Below are positions 37,101-48,526 of a stretch of DNA of 64,000 nucleotides, one piece after another. The stretch spans positions 12,130,001 through 12,194,000 of the forward strand of contig AP031354.1 of NCBI GenBank assembly GCA_037833965.1, read 5' to 3'. The DNA comes from Marchantia polymorpha subsp. ruderalis (lineage: Eukaryota > Streptophyta > Marchantiopsida > Marchantiales > Marchantiaceae). The notes under the pieces were generated by a model. It saw only the letters and a list, made by a program, of their open reading frames with translations. It did no database searches and was not told the origin of the DNA. A program made the position numbers and the translations under genes. Each line of letters begins with the position of its first letter. Position 1 is the stretch's first letter.

Positions 37101-40100
37101 ACGCGGAGTTCCTTCATCGGATGTGGCGTCAAGAGAGCTCTTATGCTTGTCACAATAGGGCCCTATGTTCACAGGAGGAGTGTCAGTACTGCTGGAGTAA
37201 AGTTGAGAGAGGTCTATACATGGGTTGTAAATGAGGAATTCAGTTTCAAGTAAGAAGAAGCATGACATTTGTGCATGTGAACCTTCATATACACCTAGGA
37301 TAGACCTACTACTAGGAAATGAAATAGACATTCCACGGCCTGAATAGATAAAATCAGAAGGCTTGTGTGTTGGAATATACTTGAAGTGTTGTGCATCTGA
37401 CCTATAAGGTGCGAACTAACACTAATACACAGCACATTTTACCAGAATCGGACAAGTTGTGCATGAACACCTAGAAACAGATGATACATCCATACTCTCG
37501 ATTTGACCATGGGCATATATTCTCTTCAGCAAATTTAGGCGTATTGCGGGGGACTTTGAATTGCATGCATAAACCAATAAAATGTACGTAAGTTATTAGG
37601 GTTCACCTGCATTCCGCAAACAACAATTTGGTCCCCTTCGTGCAGAACACCATTAACCAGGACGACGTCAATTGTTGTCCCAAGGCCTTCAATAACTTTG
37701 ACCTCCAATACGGTACACTGTCAAGATGCCGCGAGCGTATGAGTGATGATCATTGGGAGGAAAAGGACTTCAAAATGACAAACGGAAGAACCGGGTTGAT
37801 CTTACCTGCACTTCTGCGACATACATCAGCTTCTCTTCCATCATCTTCTGTGTAAGCTGAACCAGTAACATGAGAAGATCTGGAACACCCTCCCCACTGC
37901 AATAAAGACGAGTATTAGTAATGCGTATTGTGATACGGTGCTCAGAACGGAGTTAATTACGTCGAAGGAAGCAGGCAAGCCAGGAGAGACATGTAGTCAC
38001 CTGATAGCACTTGTGGGAACGATGCTAACAACCTTCCGAATCTCCTTGTTCTTGTAGTACAGCTCAGAGTTCATACCCTGCTCCTTCAACTGAGTAATAA
38101 TCTGAGAAGAGCATTACACTGATGTTAAAAAAGGCTCAATTTTCAGGAAGAGGAAATAGAGCCCTCTGGATATGTGCAACATAAGAGGTTGTGGCAGATT
38201 ATAACTCACCTGATTGGTACGGGTTTCGAACTCCTGAATAACATGCTTACTCTGGTTCTTCATCGAGTTTCGTATGGGGGCATTTGTAGTCGACTTCCAG
38301 TCATACAGCCGATCCACCTACAGTTCCAGCAATAACAAGATGCTCATTGTGAGCCAAGCTGACACTTATAGTTTCGAACAGCAGTCTACAGCCCATGAAA
38401 ACATACCATCAATAGAGATTAGAGAAGCAATTACCTTGTTCAGAGCCACAATAAACGGAGTTTTTCTCATTTGCAGCAGCTTCAAGGATTCAATAGTTTG
38501 TGGTTCCAGTCCGTGCATTATATCGATGACTAGAATTGCGATGTCACAAAGACTTGAACCTCTGGCTCTCAAGTTGGTAAAAGATTCGTGTCCTGGAGTA
38601 TCGATAACAAGCAAACCTGGCACCCTCATTTCTGCCACAGCCTTGAGCTCTTTCGTCCTTTCCCTGATATTTGCCATAGGAAAGTACGTCGCTCCTATCT
38701 GCTGAGTAATACCACCTGCCTCGCCCTCCTGTACATTCGTCCTCCTAATGCAATCAAGCAATTTCGTTTTACCAGTATCGACGTGCCCAAGGATACAGCA
38801 AATTGGTGATCGCAAATCGTCAGCGCTTCTCTTCGAAAGAGCTTCAGCTTTCCTTGCTTCCCTCTTATCCTTAGCCAAACGCTTCTTCTTGGTATCTGCA
38901 TCATCCTCTTCCTCGCTTTCCTCTTCCTCTTCGCTTTCTGTTTCCTCCTCCTCACTTTCTGCAGGTGGAGGAGCCGCTTTGTGAGGACCTTTGTGGGGTT
39001 GTTGACCACGTTTAGGTGCAGGCGTTGGACGCTTCTCAGGTGATGCGGCTCTCTTGGCAGGTGGAGCAGGTGCTTGAGCAACAACACGCTTAGTGCTTTT
39101 GCCAGGAACAGGGGCTACTACCAGCGACTCTCTCTTATCCAGCTCCTCGTCTTCGGCAAACGCGCTCTTGATTGCTGGAAGGGCAACATCTTCAAAACTC
39201 TTCGCATCCCAGTCCTCTTCTTCTTCCTCCTCTTCGGGTTCTGGTGATTTTTCCTCAGGGGGGGGCTCCGGAGCTGCAACCTCTTCCTCAACGGCGACTT
39301 CAACTTCCATTGGAACCTCAACAGGTACCTCCTCTACCTCTTCGACCTCTTCTATTGGTGCGTCCGATATTTCCTGTTTGGTCAAATCAGCAGCTTGCTC
39401 TGACTGCTGGGAGATATTGGGCCCTCTTTTCTTCTTCTTTGAATCGTATTTTGGTTTACGAGGTGCTGCAGGAGCAGCGTCGACGGGAGCTCCATCAATA
39501 CTGTCAACCGCAATTCCGGCTTGTGCAAGCATTTGTTCCCTCATCATAGCCAATCTTCGAGCTTCCTCCTTCTGCTTGCCCGTCAAAAGCTTACCCTCCT
39601 TTTTCTTCTGTAGGAGTTTCTCTTTCTCTCGTTCCTTGCGCCTCTTCTTGGCCTCCTCTTTCTGTCGTTCTAGTTCTTCTAGACGAGCCTGTTCCTCCTC
39701 TTCCTTCCGCCTCCTCTCTTCCTCCTCACGCTTTCTCTTCTCCTCGGCCTCTCTGATCTTAGCCAGCTGCTCTTGCATTGCTTTCAGGTGCTTCGGGATT
39801 TTCTTCTCCGCTGCCTTTCCTTTGGCCTCCTCCTTAGGCTTGGCAGATTCGGCTGCTTCTTCATCCACAGGCTTCTCGGTTGCAGCTGCCTTTGCTGCCT
39901 TTTCCTTCTCTTTCTTTTTTTTCTTTTTCTTCGCAGCAGCAGATTCAACGACCTCCTCTCCCTCTGCAACGGCAGGTGCTTCAGGCACAACTTCGTCCGC
40001 AGGCTGTTCTTCGATTGGCTGAGACTCCGCAGGAGTTTCCGAAGGTGCAGCAGATTTGGGAGGTGCTTTGGACATAACGGGGCCATCCAATTCAGCAAGT

Positions 40101-41641
40101 AGAGCATCGAGATCCTCTTCCTCTTGGGCTGTTCGTCCACTCTTCTTCCCTTTCTTCTTATTCTTCTTCGAAGAAGAGGATGATTCTGTAACGGAGGGAG
40201 ATGGCTCAACGGGGGGACTAGAAACAGTAGGAAGACTTGGCAATTCCGCGGTTTCACCCATGTCATCAGCTTCCACGTCCTTTTTCACCTCCTTCTTACC
40301 TTTCTTCGGTTTTTTCTTTCCAGAAAATGCGATTACTTCGTCATCCACCTCGGGCTCTACTTCCACATATACAGAAGCTTCCTCTCGCAATCCCGCATTG
40401 GCATCCAGTCCTCCACCATTGGTAATCTCATCGTCAACTATAACCTTGGGGGCTTTCTTACCTTTTGCCTTCTTCTTGCCTGAGAACACGACTTCGTCCC
40501 CAGATAGATCACCATTCTCTTTCTGAGTAGATTGCGGAGCTGTACGCTCCTCTGCATCTTCGTCACCGGCCTCAACAGAACCCTCATCCAATCCAGCAAG
40601 TAAAGACAGAAGGTCAGCGGGCTTCGTAGAGGTGGCTTTTTTACCTGCCTTCTTCTCAGACTTCTTCGGCGCCTCGAGCTCATCGATGACCATAGGATCT
40701 TCAGAGCCAGCTTCATTACTTCCTGGAAGCTCGTACTCGTCATCATCTAATTTAGCCCCTTTCTTGCCTTTCTTCGCAGCTTTCTTCTTACCCGAAAAGA
40801 TGGGTTCTTCAGGTTCAGGAGTTTCATCTAACTGTGCAGGGGCTTCAATGGTGGGCTGTAATTCGTACTCATCGTCGTCCACCTTTGCCCCTTTCTTCCC
40901 TTTCTTCCCAGCCTTCTTCTTCCCGGAGAAGACAGGTTCTTCGGGTTCTACGGGAGCTACCTGCTCAGATTCTACAAGTTCCGGAATCTCATACTCATCG
41001 TCGTCTATCCTACCTCCTTTCTTACCCTTCTTCCCCCCTTTCTTCTTAGCCCCGAAATCTTCTGATTGAACAGAAATTGCAGGTTCACTAATTTCCACGT
41101 CAAAGTCGTCGTCATCTCCCTTGGTTCCTTTCTTCCCCTTCTTACCCTTTTTCTTATTCCCGGCTCCGGACTCTTCCGCGAACGAGGGCACCTCAGATGG
41201 CGTCGATTCAACATCGACAGATTCGGAAACCTCATATTCATCATCATCTACCCTGTTTCCTTTCTTACCCTTCTTAGCACCCTTCTTTTTACTGCCACCT
41301 ACAAATTCCTCCAGAGAAGTCTCATCTGCTTGTTGAAAAGAAACATCACTAGAATCTAGCTCAGCTTTCTTGGCATTCTTACCTTTGGTCTTCTTCTTCC
41401 CCGAAAAGCTCAAATCCTGCAACTGATCGGCTAGATCAGCTTCCAGGTCCCCGGAACCTCGCTCTTGCTCCCCATTGACAGACTCCTCCACAGCGGGCTC
41501 CACCATATACTCATCGTCGTCCACTTTCACGGCTCCTTTCTTCTTGCCCTTCTTAGCATTGCCACTTGGCGCTTGAGCTACGGAAGCCGAATCGGGCTCG
41601 AACTCGTCGACGGCAGCACTCGTCGGCTTTTTGCGCCCCAT
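34133..41641 (-). CDS. eIF5B: Eukaryotic translation initiation factor 5B
   Basis: Predicted 1536 aa in eleven exons: 38435-41641, 38210-38317, 38001-38101, 37806-37896, 37607-37717, 37097-37162, 36798-36857, 35882-36442, 34787-34906, 34316-34435 and 34133-34198. All introns are GT-AG. The start MGRKKP is typical. Residues up to about 525 are Lys-rich/acidic repeats (KKGKKG...DDDEYE), then a long charged region. The GTPase domain has G1 GHVDTGKT (952-959), G2 [11 protein letters not shown]3 DTPGHESF (from 1014) and G4 NKVD split by intron 1 after the Lys. Domains II-IV follow, including [21 protein letters not shown] ([17 protein letters not shown]), [14 protein letters not shown] and FPC motifs; the C terminus is KKLFEIP. 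eIF5B is the cytosolic GTPase that joins ribosomal subunits at initiation. A hAT MITE lies in intron 8. Longer than most plant eIF5Bs because of the N-terminal repeats. Confidence 0.96.
35083..35562. mobile_element. hAT-type MITE inside eIF5B intron 8
   Basis: The element is 480 bp. The left end CAGAGTCCTGCAATGGG and the reverse complement of the right end, CAGAGTCCTGCATTGGG, match at 16 of 17 positions. It is flanked by a perfect 8-bp target duplication CTGCAGAG (35075-35082 and 35563-35570). The subterminal regions are rich in GGGTA/TACCC motifs. An internal 11-bp inverted repeat (35258-35268 and 35284-35294) is present. There is no transposase frame. It lies in the intron between exons 35882-36442 and 34787-34906 and does not touch splice sites. 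Confidence 0.92.
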
Positions 41642-42026
41642 TCTGCCCTCACAGGCTTCAACTCACCCCGAACAAATCACGAGCAAGCGCAACTCAATCC
41701 AAAAAATGGTGAACGAACATGTCCTTCCGACGACTCGGATCTCATCGACAAACCAAATCCTCAACAATTGGTTCTCCGCCCTCTCATCGACTCGATCCCT
41801 CCCGCCCTTTTGCCTGGCTGGCTCGGCACCATACGGTCGCCAACCCTCACGCAATTGCCAATTCCGAGCGATCGTCGGCGGGCCTCGGGATCATGCTCTC
41901 GATCACTCCTCTCAATGCTCAGTCGAACGCAGCCCCGACGACCCTGAGATTCTCGACAAAGGACCAAGAGGGCAAAAGGTCCAGCCGGTCGGCTTTTCTT
42001 CCTCCTCCTTCTTTCACCTCCTCCCT

Positions 42027-42058
<32 letters not shown>

Positions 42059-42402
42059 ACATCCCCTCCCTTCCTCTCTCCGATCCTCCCTCCCCACTTC
42101 CCTCCCTCCCTCGCCTTGCCTTACCTTGTCTTGCCTTGGCTCAATATCTCGACCACAGTACTCCCTTCTCTGTTGTTCTCTCCTCGTCTTCCCAATATGT
42201 CCATCTGCTGACCACGTACTGATCTAGGTCAGCTCCAACGTCCTGACCGAACCCGGGAGAAGACGTGATTATCCTCGCATCTTGGCGCTTTAGCGGTTGC
42301 TATTTCGCTCAAATCACGAATTCGCGATTCTGGAGGTCCGCCAGGCCGACTCGTGAATCCGTCCGATGGCAATCGGACAGTGAGCAGAGCATACCGAATG
42401 CG
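41642..42402 (-). promoter_or_regulatory. eIF5B leader and promoter region
   Basis: This 760-bp stretch upstream of the eIF5B ATG is pyrimidine-rich on the plus strand (purine-rich in the eIF5B sense) and contains a 27-base CT run. No TATA box in the eIF5B orientation was seen, in line with a broad TATA-less housekeeping promoter. Frames here with Ser/Pro-rich or Arg/Glu-rich products follow from the simple composition and are not genes. Confidence 0.5.
42032..42058. repeat. (CT)n microsatellite in the eIF5B upstream region
   Basis: An uninterrupted CT run of 27 bases, reading (GA)n on the eIF5B strand, about 390 bases upstream of the eIF5B ATG. GA/CT tracts are common in plant promoters and leaders. 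Confidence 0.95.
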
Positions 42403-42500
42403 TTTAGGGTTTCGACTTTTTAGGGTATTGCCTGCGATATCTGGGGGTGAGCGACCGGTTGTAGCCGGTTTGGTGGGGATTGGGATGGGCCAATATAAAT
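42403..42500 (+). promoter_or_regulatory. Core promoter with telo-box, site II and TATA elements
   Basis: TTTAGGGTTT (42403-42412; AAACCCTAAA on the other strand) is a perfect telo-box, with a partial copy at 42417-42425. TGGGCC (42486-42491) is a site II element; it runs into CCAAT and TATAAAT (42494-42500). Telo-box plus site II is typical of plant genes for translation and mitochondrial functions. The TATA orientation predicts rightward transcription from about 42527, while the distal elements could also serve eIF5B. Confidence 0.6.
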
Positions 42501-42516
42501 GAAGTGGAGTGAGTGA

Positions 42517-43008
42517 ACTTCGGTGAGCGAGATTCTCCGCGTGCTGACTGCGCTGAGGACTAGCACCGTGCCTGGCGCGTGTGTCCGGTCTCGAAGCGCG
42601 CACACTGCGTTTCATGCTCTTCTTGTGGCCGGCTTCGTTTGCAATTGCGCCCAGTTGCGTCGCAGCTCCGCTACCAAATGGCCTGTCCGTCCTCTCCTCA
42701 TCCGCGGAACGTCTCCGATCGCGAGCGTTCGTCACGTCTCTGCTGCTTCTCTGAATTTGCACAGGAATTATGGAATTAAAATTGCTGATCCTTGCCTCGC
42801 CTCGGGCTCGATAGGCTTGGAAACGTCGCAGTCAGGGCTTTCTGAGAGGAGGACTCCAAGACGCCATGAGTTGTTGTGGTCCTTGTCGATCGGTCAGATT
42901 GGAATTTCGTTTAGCTCTCCTCTTCCCGGTTTCAACTTTCTAGCGCTTGCTGCACAAGTGGTCCCATTATTTCTTGGAGGATCGAGAAGAGGTTCCTATC
43001 CTTGTTGA
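42517..43008 (+). other. Presequence-like open frame without an ATG
   Basis: A frame stays open from 42517, just at the predicted transcription start, to a stop at 43006-43008. Its product is rich in Arg, Ser and Ala (for example KWPVRPLLIRGTSPIASVR), like a mitochondrial presequence, and ends with a hydrophobic segment (FNFLALAAQVVPLFL). It contains no ATG. The first ATG downstream of the promoter (42614) opens a different 46-codon frame that is also Ser/Ala/Leu-rich. A good acceptor (TTTGCACAG) ends at 42767, so splicing may join pieces of these frames. The gene product is not identified. Confidence 0.3.
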
Positions 43009-45300
43009 GATTTCCAGTAGACCGACGTCGCACTCCACACTTAGGAAGTAGTCTTAAGTTTCCGCAATCTCACGAACCATTCGTCCTCTGCATTTCAAGT
43101 TCTGCTGGGGTGGCGAATCCATCCGCTAAGCTGGATGATGTCAGTGCTGGATTATGGTAATTCATTCCACAGGTGGACGGATCCATGCATCAAGGTAGCC
43201 GAATGTTGAAATCAGACCGAATTCACCATGTAGAGTGCGAATGGAGTTCGGATTGCTTAGAACATACCTGGTTGCGGGTTACTTCGTTGGCGAGGACTTC
43301 TTGATTGGAGGATCATAGAGTTTGGAAATGATGATTGACCCGTTGCATCCTGAGGTGACAATCGTATGGAGCATTATCGTTGTTAGCGCAAGGAGGAAGG
43401 TCATCAACTTCCCGCTTGCACAATGCGTGGAATCCATACTCGTTACATCTGCTGTGGCCTCATCTGAACATCTTCGTGGACCGGTTATTGCCCACTTCTT
43501 ACGATTGTTTAGTCGCTGCTGAAAAAAGAATTCGGCCAACTGTTACTCACAAGGCACACACACAGCGGAGCTTTTAATCTCGTTAGCAAACCAACCAGCC
43601 AAACACGACTAAAGAGTCCTTGAAGCAGAATGCGAATTTTATTTTCCAAACAGATATCCTGCAACCTGGTGTATCCGGTTTGTGAAATCTTCCCTGTATT
43701 TGTTGAAATAATCATGGTTCACTATCTTCTGCTTAGCTGAACAAGTACATCCTTGTTTACTTTAGGCATCCTACACTATAAGGTTAATGCATGTCAAGGC
43801 TTATTGTTAAAAGGTATGGAAAGGTTTAGCCGGATCACCATCTCTTTCGAGGTCACGTGGGCAAGGAGATCTGAGTACAACCAGAAACGAAGACCAATTC
43901 CCACCGAGCCTGTGTTATCTTCACGGAAAAGTCTTGATAGCAGCAACAGCTTTCACTGAATATTACCGGACAAGTAGATCGCCAGCTTCCTAGTATCGGA
44001 GTTGTATAAGAGGAGCCAAATCAAGCCGCTGCTCTGAGTCAGAACGACTCGGAGGCATTAGCCGTCAGGTCTCCTTGCATATTTCATACTAATCGGCCCT
44101 GGGTCAGAAGGCATCGCTGAACCTTGCAAAACCTGTGAACTCCACATTGAGGAACTGTATCAAAGACAACTCTGCTCGTTATTAGTCGGCTGTCATAACC
44201 TGTCAAAAAAGACATGACAGCGAATTTCAAACGAAAATACAAGGTGACTCATTGTTCTTAGTTTCAAGGAAGACGGATTGTTCCCTTGTTGCCACATTAG
44301 ATCTTTTCCCCGCAGTAAGAGGCTACATCAAAACAGTCCTATGTCAAATTTCAAGCTGTGTCAAATGTCCATAATCATGACTAAAGGCCACTGAGTTACA
44401 AAGCAACACAACTTCCATAATATAGTCCAAAACATAGAGTCAAAAACATAAGTAGATTCTATGACATGATTCCAGTGTCTTACGGAGATATGACATAGAA
44501 CCGTGGAAGCAACTCCTCGTACTTTAGTTGAAATTTATATTCATCACTATAACAAAAATTTCACTAAATTAGCAATGAAAACAATATATTAGTCATAGGC
44601 ACAATTTTCACTTGTTGACTCAATCAAAATGTTGTACTCACAAATTTCTGACATAAATTCTAATTTTTCTTCATAACTTGTTAACTATAAAAAAGATATA
44701 TTATTTGGAAATGAAACATACCTACCTTATTTGTATCTAACTGCATCAATACTCAATCAATCTCTTATAAACATTTCGATATTTGTTTTCCAAATAAATT
44801 TTCACTGTATTTTCTTTTACCATAGCTGATCTGAGTATTCACTTTTAATATGATAGTTTCCAATTGATATGGTAACTTGATCAACATGCTACATAAATCA
44901 TTTTCAAGTTTTTTTTGGATAATTATTTTGTATTCAAATTACTTTGATTAGATGTTTTGGCTCAACATCATGCATACTTAAAAAATTAGAGATCTTTTGG
45001 GTAAATCTTATATAATAAGATATAGACTATTCATTAAGTTTTATTCTTTATTGTCCATGTTTGTATCTTTAGCCAACGTCATATAAATCATATTGTAACT
45101 ATCCAAAAAAAAATTGAGTTAATATGATATCATCACAATGATGATAGTTGAACATTAGATAATTTTAGACGGTAAAGTTCAGTAATCACAACAAGATGAG
45201 TCACTTTGGATAGAGTGACTCATCTTGTAGTGAAGTTGATAAGAAGAATCTAAGATTGTGTGCCTTATGACAAATATAATGTAATCTAAAACTTATCGAT
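43009..45300. other. Intergenic DNA, right part AT-rich
   Basis: A short plus-strand ATG frame at 43328-43522 (64 codons, with a hydrophobic VTIVWSIIVVSA segment) and an overlapping minus-strand frame are both unrecognised; they could be exons of the gene started near 42527 or chance. From about 44500 the sequence is AT-rich. Confidence 0.35.
45191..45228. repeat. Perfect inverted repeat, 15-bp arms
   Basis: ACAAGATGAGTCACT (45191-45205) and its exact reverse complement (45214-45228) flank an 8-base loop. The stem contains TGAGTCA, a bZIP/AP-1-type core. Function unknown. Confidence 0.85.
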
Positions 45301-46390
45301 GTGTCGTTGGGTTCAATGTACTAAGAAAATCGGTTTGGGAATTTGGTTCTGTGGCTGTATCTATCTAGTACTTCGCGCCACAATTCTGCTAATCACACTG
45401 AACATTATATATGTGTTTTCTCGTGGACGTATTCAGAAGAACTAATCATGTATCATGTGCATCTTTTCAGGTTTGAATTCTATTTCGCGTGAATTTTCAC
45501 AACAATTGATACTAAAACGAATTTTTTTGATATCAGAGCTCTCGTGGGGTGGAGCGAAATCCATCCAGCGAATTCTTTGCCGATTGTGATCGTAAATTGG
45601 ATTAATCTTGTCTCGTCTCGGTCACGTTGTGATACACACAGTTTACCTCTCACATGCGATGGCCACTGATTGTATCGTTAGAGTGAAATTTCGTTGGAAG
45701 ATTCTACCACGCGGTTGGATGGCCGTATTCTCTTCCCGGACTTTCTAAGCTAATGCGCATGGCCATTAGCTTAGGCCATGCGCATTAGCTTAGACTCGCA
45801 TCTCGCATACTAACTGGATGTTAGTTTTTTCTTAATTTCGAGGCACCAGGCAACATCATTGTTCGATCAGAGTGACCGTCTGAATACTGGGCTCAAAGCA
45901 GCAGTCACAACTCACGTCTCCTTATGGGCAGAATGTGTGGCCTTCATTCTTAAAGTCGTTGGAAGAGTGCAAGACGACGTCTGATGGACGTCTTGCTCCG
46001 TAGAATAGCTCTACAAGTTTGTACTGTACCAGTTTGATCCAAATAGCACTAAGGCCAACGCTCTGGAAGACAAGCTCTAGGTTATCCGCCACATATCGAA
46101 GAAATCTTCTGGTGATGCAGAAGTTCTGTGACAGATCATTTTGATTGTGATCCTTTTTTGTTGTTATGGTTGGAGATCGATATTTCACAGACATTGTGTA
46201 TCGACGTAGTAAATGGCTGCTTACGATTTGATCTGCTTCGTTGACTTCAATCGAGAATTCATTTGTTGTCAGAAGAGTAAGAGCTCTAGAAGATACACTG
46301 GTTCACTAATGGCGCATCCAAGGTACACTGGCTACTAAACACATGCTCTTTGACCATCTGTGGACTTTATCGTACAAAACTGATGTGAAT
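45301..46390 (+). pseudogene. Copia-like relic: LTR end, primer-binding site and gag remains
   Basis: TGATATCAGAGCT (45538-45550) is a near-match to the initiator-Met-tRNA primer-binding site. After it, stop-interrupted frames resemble a copia gag start (ATDCIVRVKFRWKIL near 45663) and gag middle (FDPNSTKANALEDK near 46035-46076). WFTNGAS near 46300 weakly resembles the WxxDSGAS protease site. Only the primer-binding site is strong; the coding similarities are tentative. No downstream LTR was found. Confidence 0.4.
45745..45793. repeat. Perfect inverted repeat, 20-bp arms
   Basis: CTAAGCTAATGCGCATGGCC (45745-45764) and its exact reverse complement (45774-45793) are separated by the 9-base loop ATTAGCTTA. 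The loop partly repeats the arm end, so the whole is a compound palindrome. It interrupts the gag-like relic and may be a secondary rearrangement. Confidence 0.9.
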
Positions 46391-48526
46391 TTTTTTTCTT
46401 TCAAAGTTGTATATATGAACAAACAAAATAATCAACATGATGATTATGTTGTGAACAAGAATAACAACAAAAAATGAGAATAGTGAAGTATCAAAATGTG
46501 AAAGTTACAGAAAAAATAGAGTATAAAAGTTGCAGTGATAAAACAAACAAAGTGATAAAACACTATAACAAGAATAAGAGAAAACATTAGAATGTGAAAA
46601 TTGTCAAAGTTTCAAACCAATCAAATGATTAAAATGCTAGAGATTTTTCATTTGAAGGGAAATGACAAAGAAAATGTTTTGATGTCAAAACATCAAATAA
46701 GAAGAAGTGGATAATCTTAATGTGATTACATGATATTGTTATTGCGTTAATGATACATTATTAATTCAAAAACTGTTGCAATACGTGAAAAAGTAAAATT
46801 TGAAATATAATTTTACACAACTATAAAAACATAGTGCAATTAAATGTGAAAGTCAGATTAAAATGGAGAATCACTAATCACTGATAATAAACACTGCAAG
46901 AAAAAAATGAAGTTACATGAAAGAATAGAAACATTGTGATGAAAACAAGAATATTTGAAATATGTGATTTATTAAATAATAAAAACTTTAAATCACATGC
47001 AATTAGAACAGAGTTATGTTCGTGTCACAACGATGTGGTCATATAATTTTATTTCAAAATAATATTTATATACGATGTAGAATTTATTAAAATACATCAT
47101 TGAAGACTCTTCTTCCAATAAAATTTACTTGATTCTATATTTGTTTGATTGCTACAGCATTTGTATTCTATGGGTGAAAGTGTTACTTGTATCGAGGATT
47201 TTGTCGGGTCGAGGACCGGAGACCAATGAGGTGAAGCGGAGAACATTGATTGTTGGTATTCCGAGGCACTCGGTTTCGTACATCCGAGTCAAGTGCTCAC
47301 GATTCCAAGAACCTGCAAGTCGATGGAAAAGTTTCTTTGAATATTCTGCCCTCGATCCGATTGATGACAATTGACCGGCATTCTGGTTGCCAGTGTCAAC
47401 GATGGACTACAATCGCCGTATGCTGTGTGAATTGTGGAGTATTTTTGGGTAAGTAGATGACTGCGGTGCGGACATTTTGGGAAAGTGTCGCAAGGTGCTA
47501 CCCGTAGTTGCTGTAGCTTTAGTGAATGGAGGGTTCGTCAATTACCGATCAGAGGTGTGTTGAGGTTTGGATGCTGAATCGTTTAACCGTGCTCTGCGGT
47601 CAGGAAACACGAGCGGCATCACAGCGCACTATATTCATGGAAAATGTTAATCTGCGGCGGCCCGGTCAACACGGTACCACCTTGCATGTAACATAAGTAA
47701 GAAAATGTTTAGTGTTGGACCTTCCGAGTGCCGTGGAGTTCCTGTTGCCTGTGTTGCAAATAAGCTATGGTATAGATCGCAATTTGTCAATGTTATTGGA
47801 GTTCGACTCTTGTCTGCACTCGGCTCGCTTCTGCTTTGGTGGTGCCCAATTTTGACTCGGCAGACGATTTGCCTTCAATGGATATTGTAAGCGTTCGACA
47901 CCGATTCTTATGAAGAAATTGGTCTTAGCAGCAAGAGTCGATATGTTTGTCCTCTGTGTGCCTCTTAAGCGCCCCCTTCGTCGTTGTTAATATACTCATG
48001 CTACTGCCCATTCGCGGATCGTTGACAGTTGCGATCAAAACGAATTATTAGATGTTGGGGTTTGTGAAGGATTAACTCGTCAGAGGGTGGGGACAATTGG
48101 AGACTGTGTTATATTTCCGCGTGTACAACGAAATAAATTGGTTGCATGTAGTCAGAAATCCATGATGTGTAATGTTTCGACTCGAAGTACTACGCGAGCT
48201 CGATGTTTAGAAGGTAGGCATGTATGCAACTGTTTCTTCCCTCACAGAGAAACTTACCTTATGTAATCGCATGTTTGCCCAATCTGGAGGCGGGCATTGT
48301 GATATATGATTGAACTATTTGGAGAAAGGATTCTTTTGTACAGTTCTCGAGACCTTGTGTGGTCCAAGTTTGACTTCATAGATGGTTGGGCCAATTGGCA
48401 TGATTTAAGTTTATGTAGAAATCTGGCTTGGCCCAGTCATAATTTGCGACTTCTCCGTCTGTTACAGTCAGACATTTGAGGATGCCTTCGACAAATAATA
48501 TTCTTTGGCATGAGGTTTAGCTCCGA
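46391..48526. other. AT-rich DNA, then upstream region of malonyl-CoA decarboxylase
   Basis: Up to about 47120 the sequence is AT-rich with no coding potential. From about 47150 composition becomes balanced. A possible non-coding first exon ends at a good donor (GGGTAAGTAG, GT at 47449) and could be joined to an acceptor-like GAGGTTTAG ending at 48520, just before the ATG at 48527. Frames in this interval have no recognised domain. Confidence 0.4.

Noticed and set aside
39093..40022. Long Ser-rich frame (309 codons) and several others on the plus strand within 38.3-41.6 kb
   Set aside because: They are antisense shadows of the low-complexity Lys/Glu-rich eIF5B exon; the minus-strand frame has clear family motifs.
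41719..42227. Ser/Pro/Leu-rich plus-strand frames and an Arg/Glu-rich minus-strand frame upstream of eIF5B
   Set aside because: They result from the CT/GA-rich simple sequence of the leader and promoter and have no domain.
42229..42762. 177-codon minus-strand frame
   Set aside because: It covers a promoter with plus-strand TATA, site II and telo-box elements, and its Arg/Pro-rich product has no recognisable feature.
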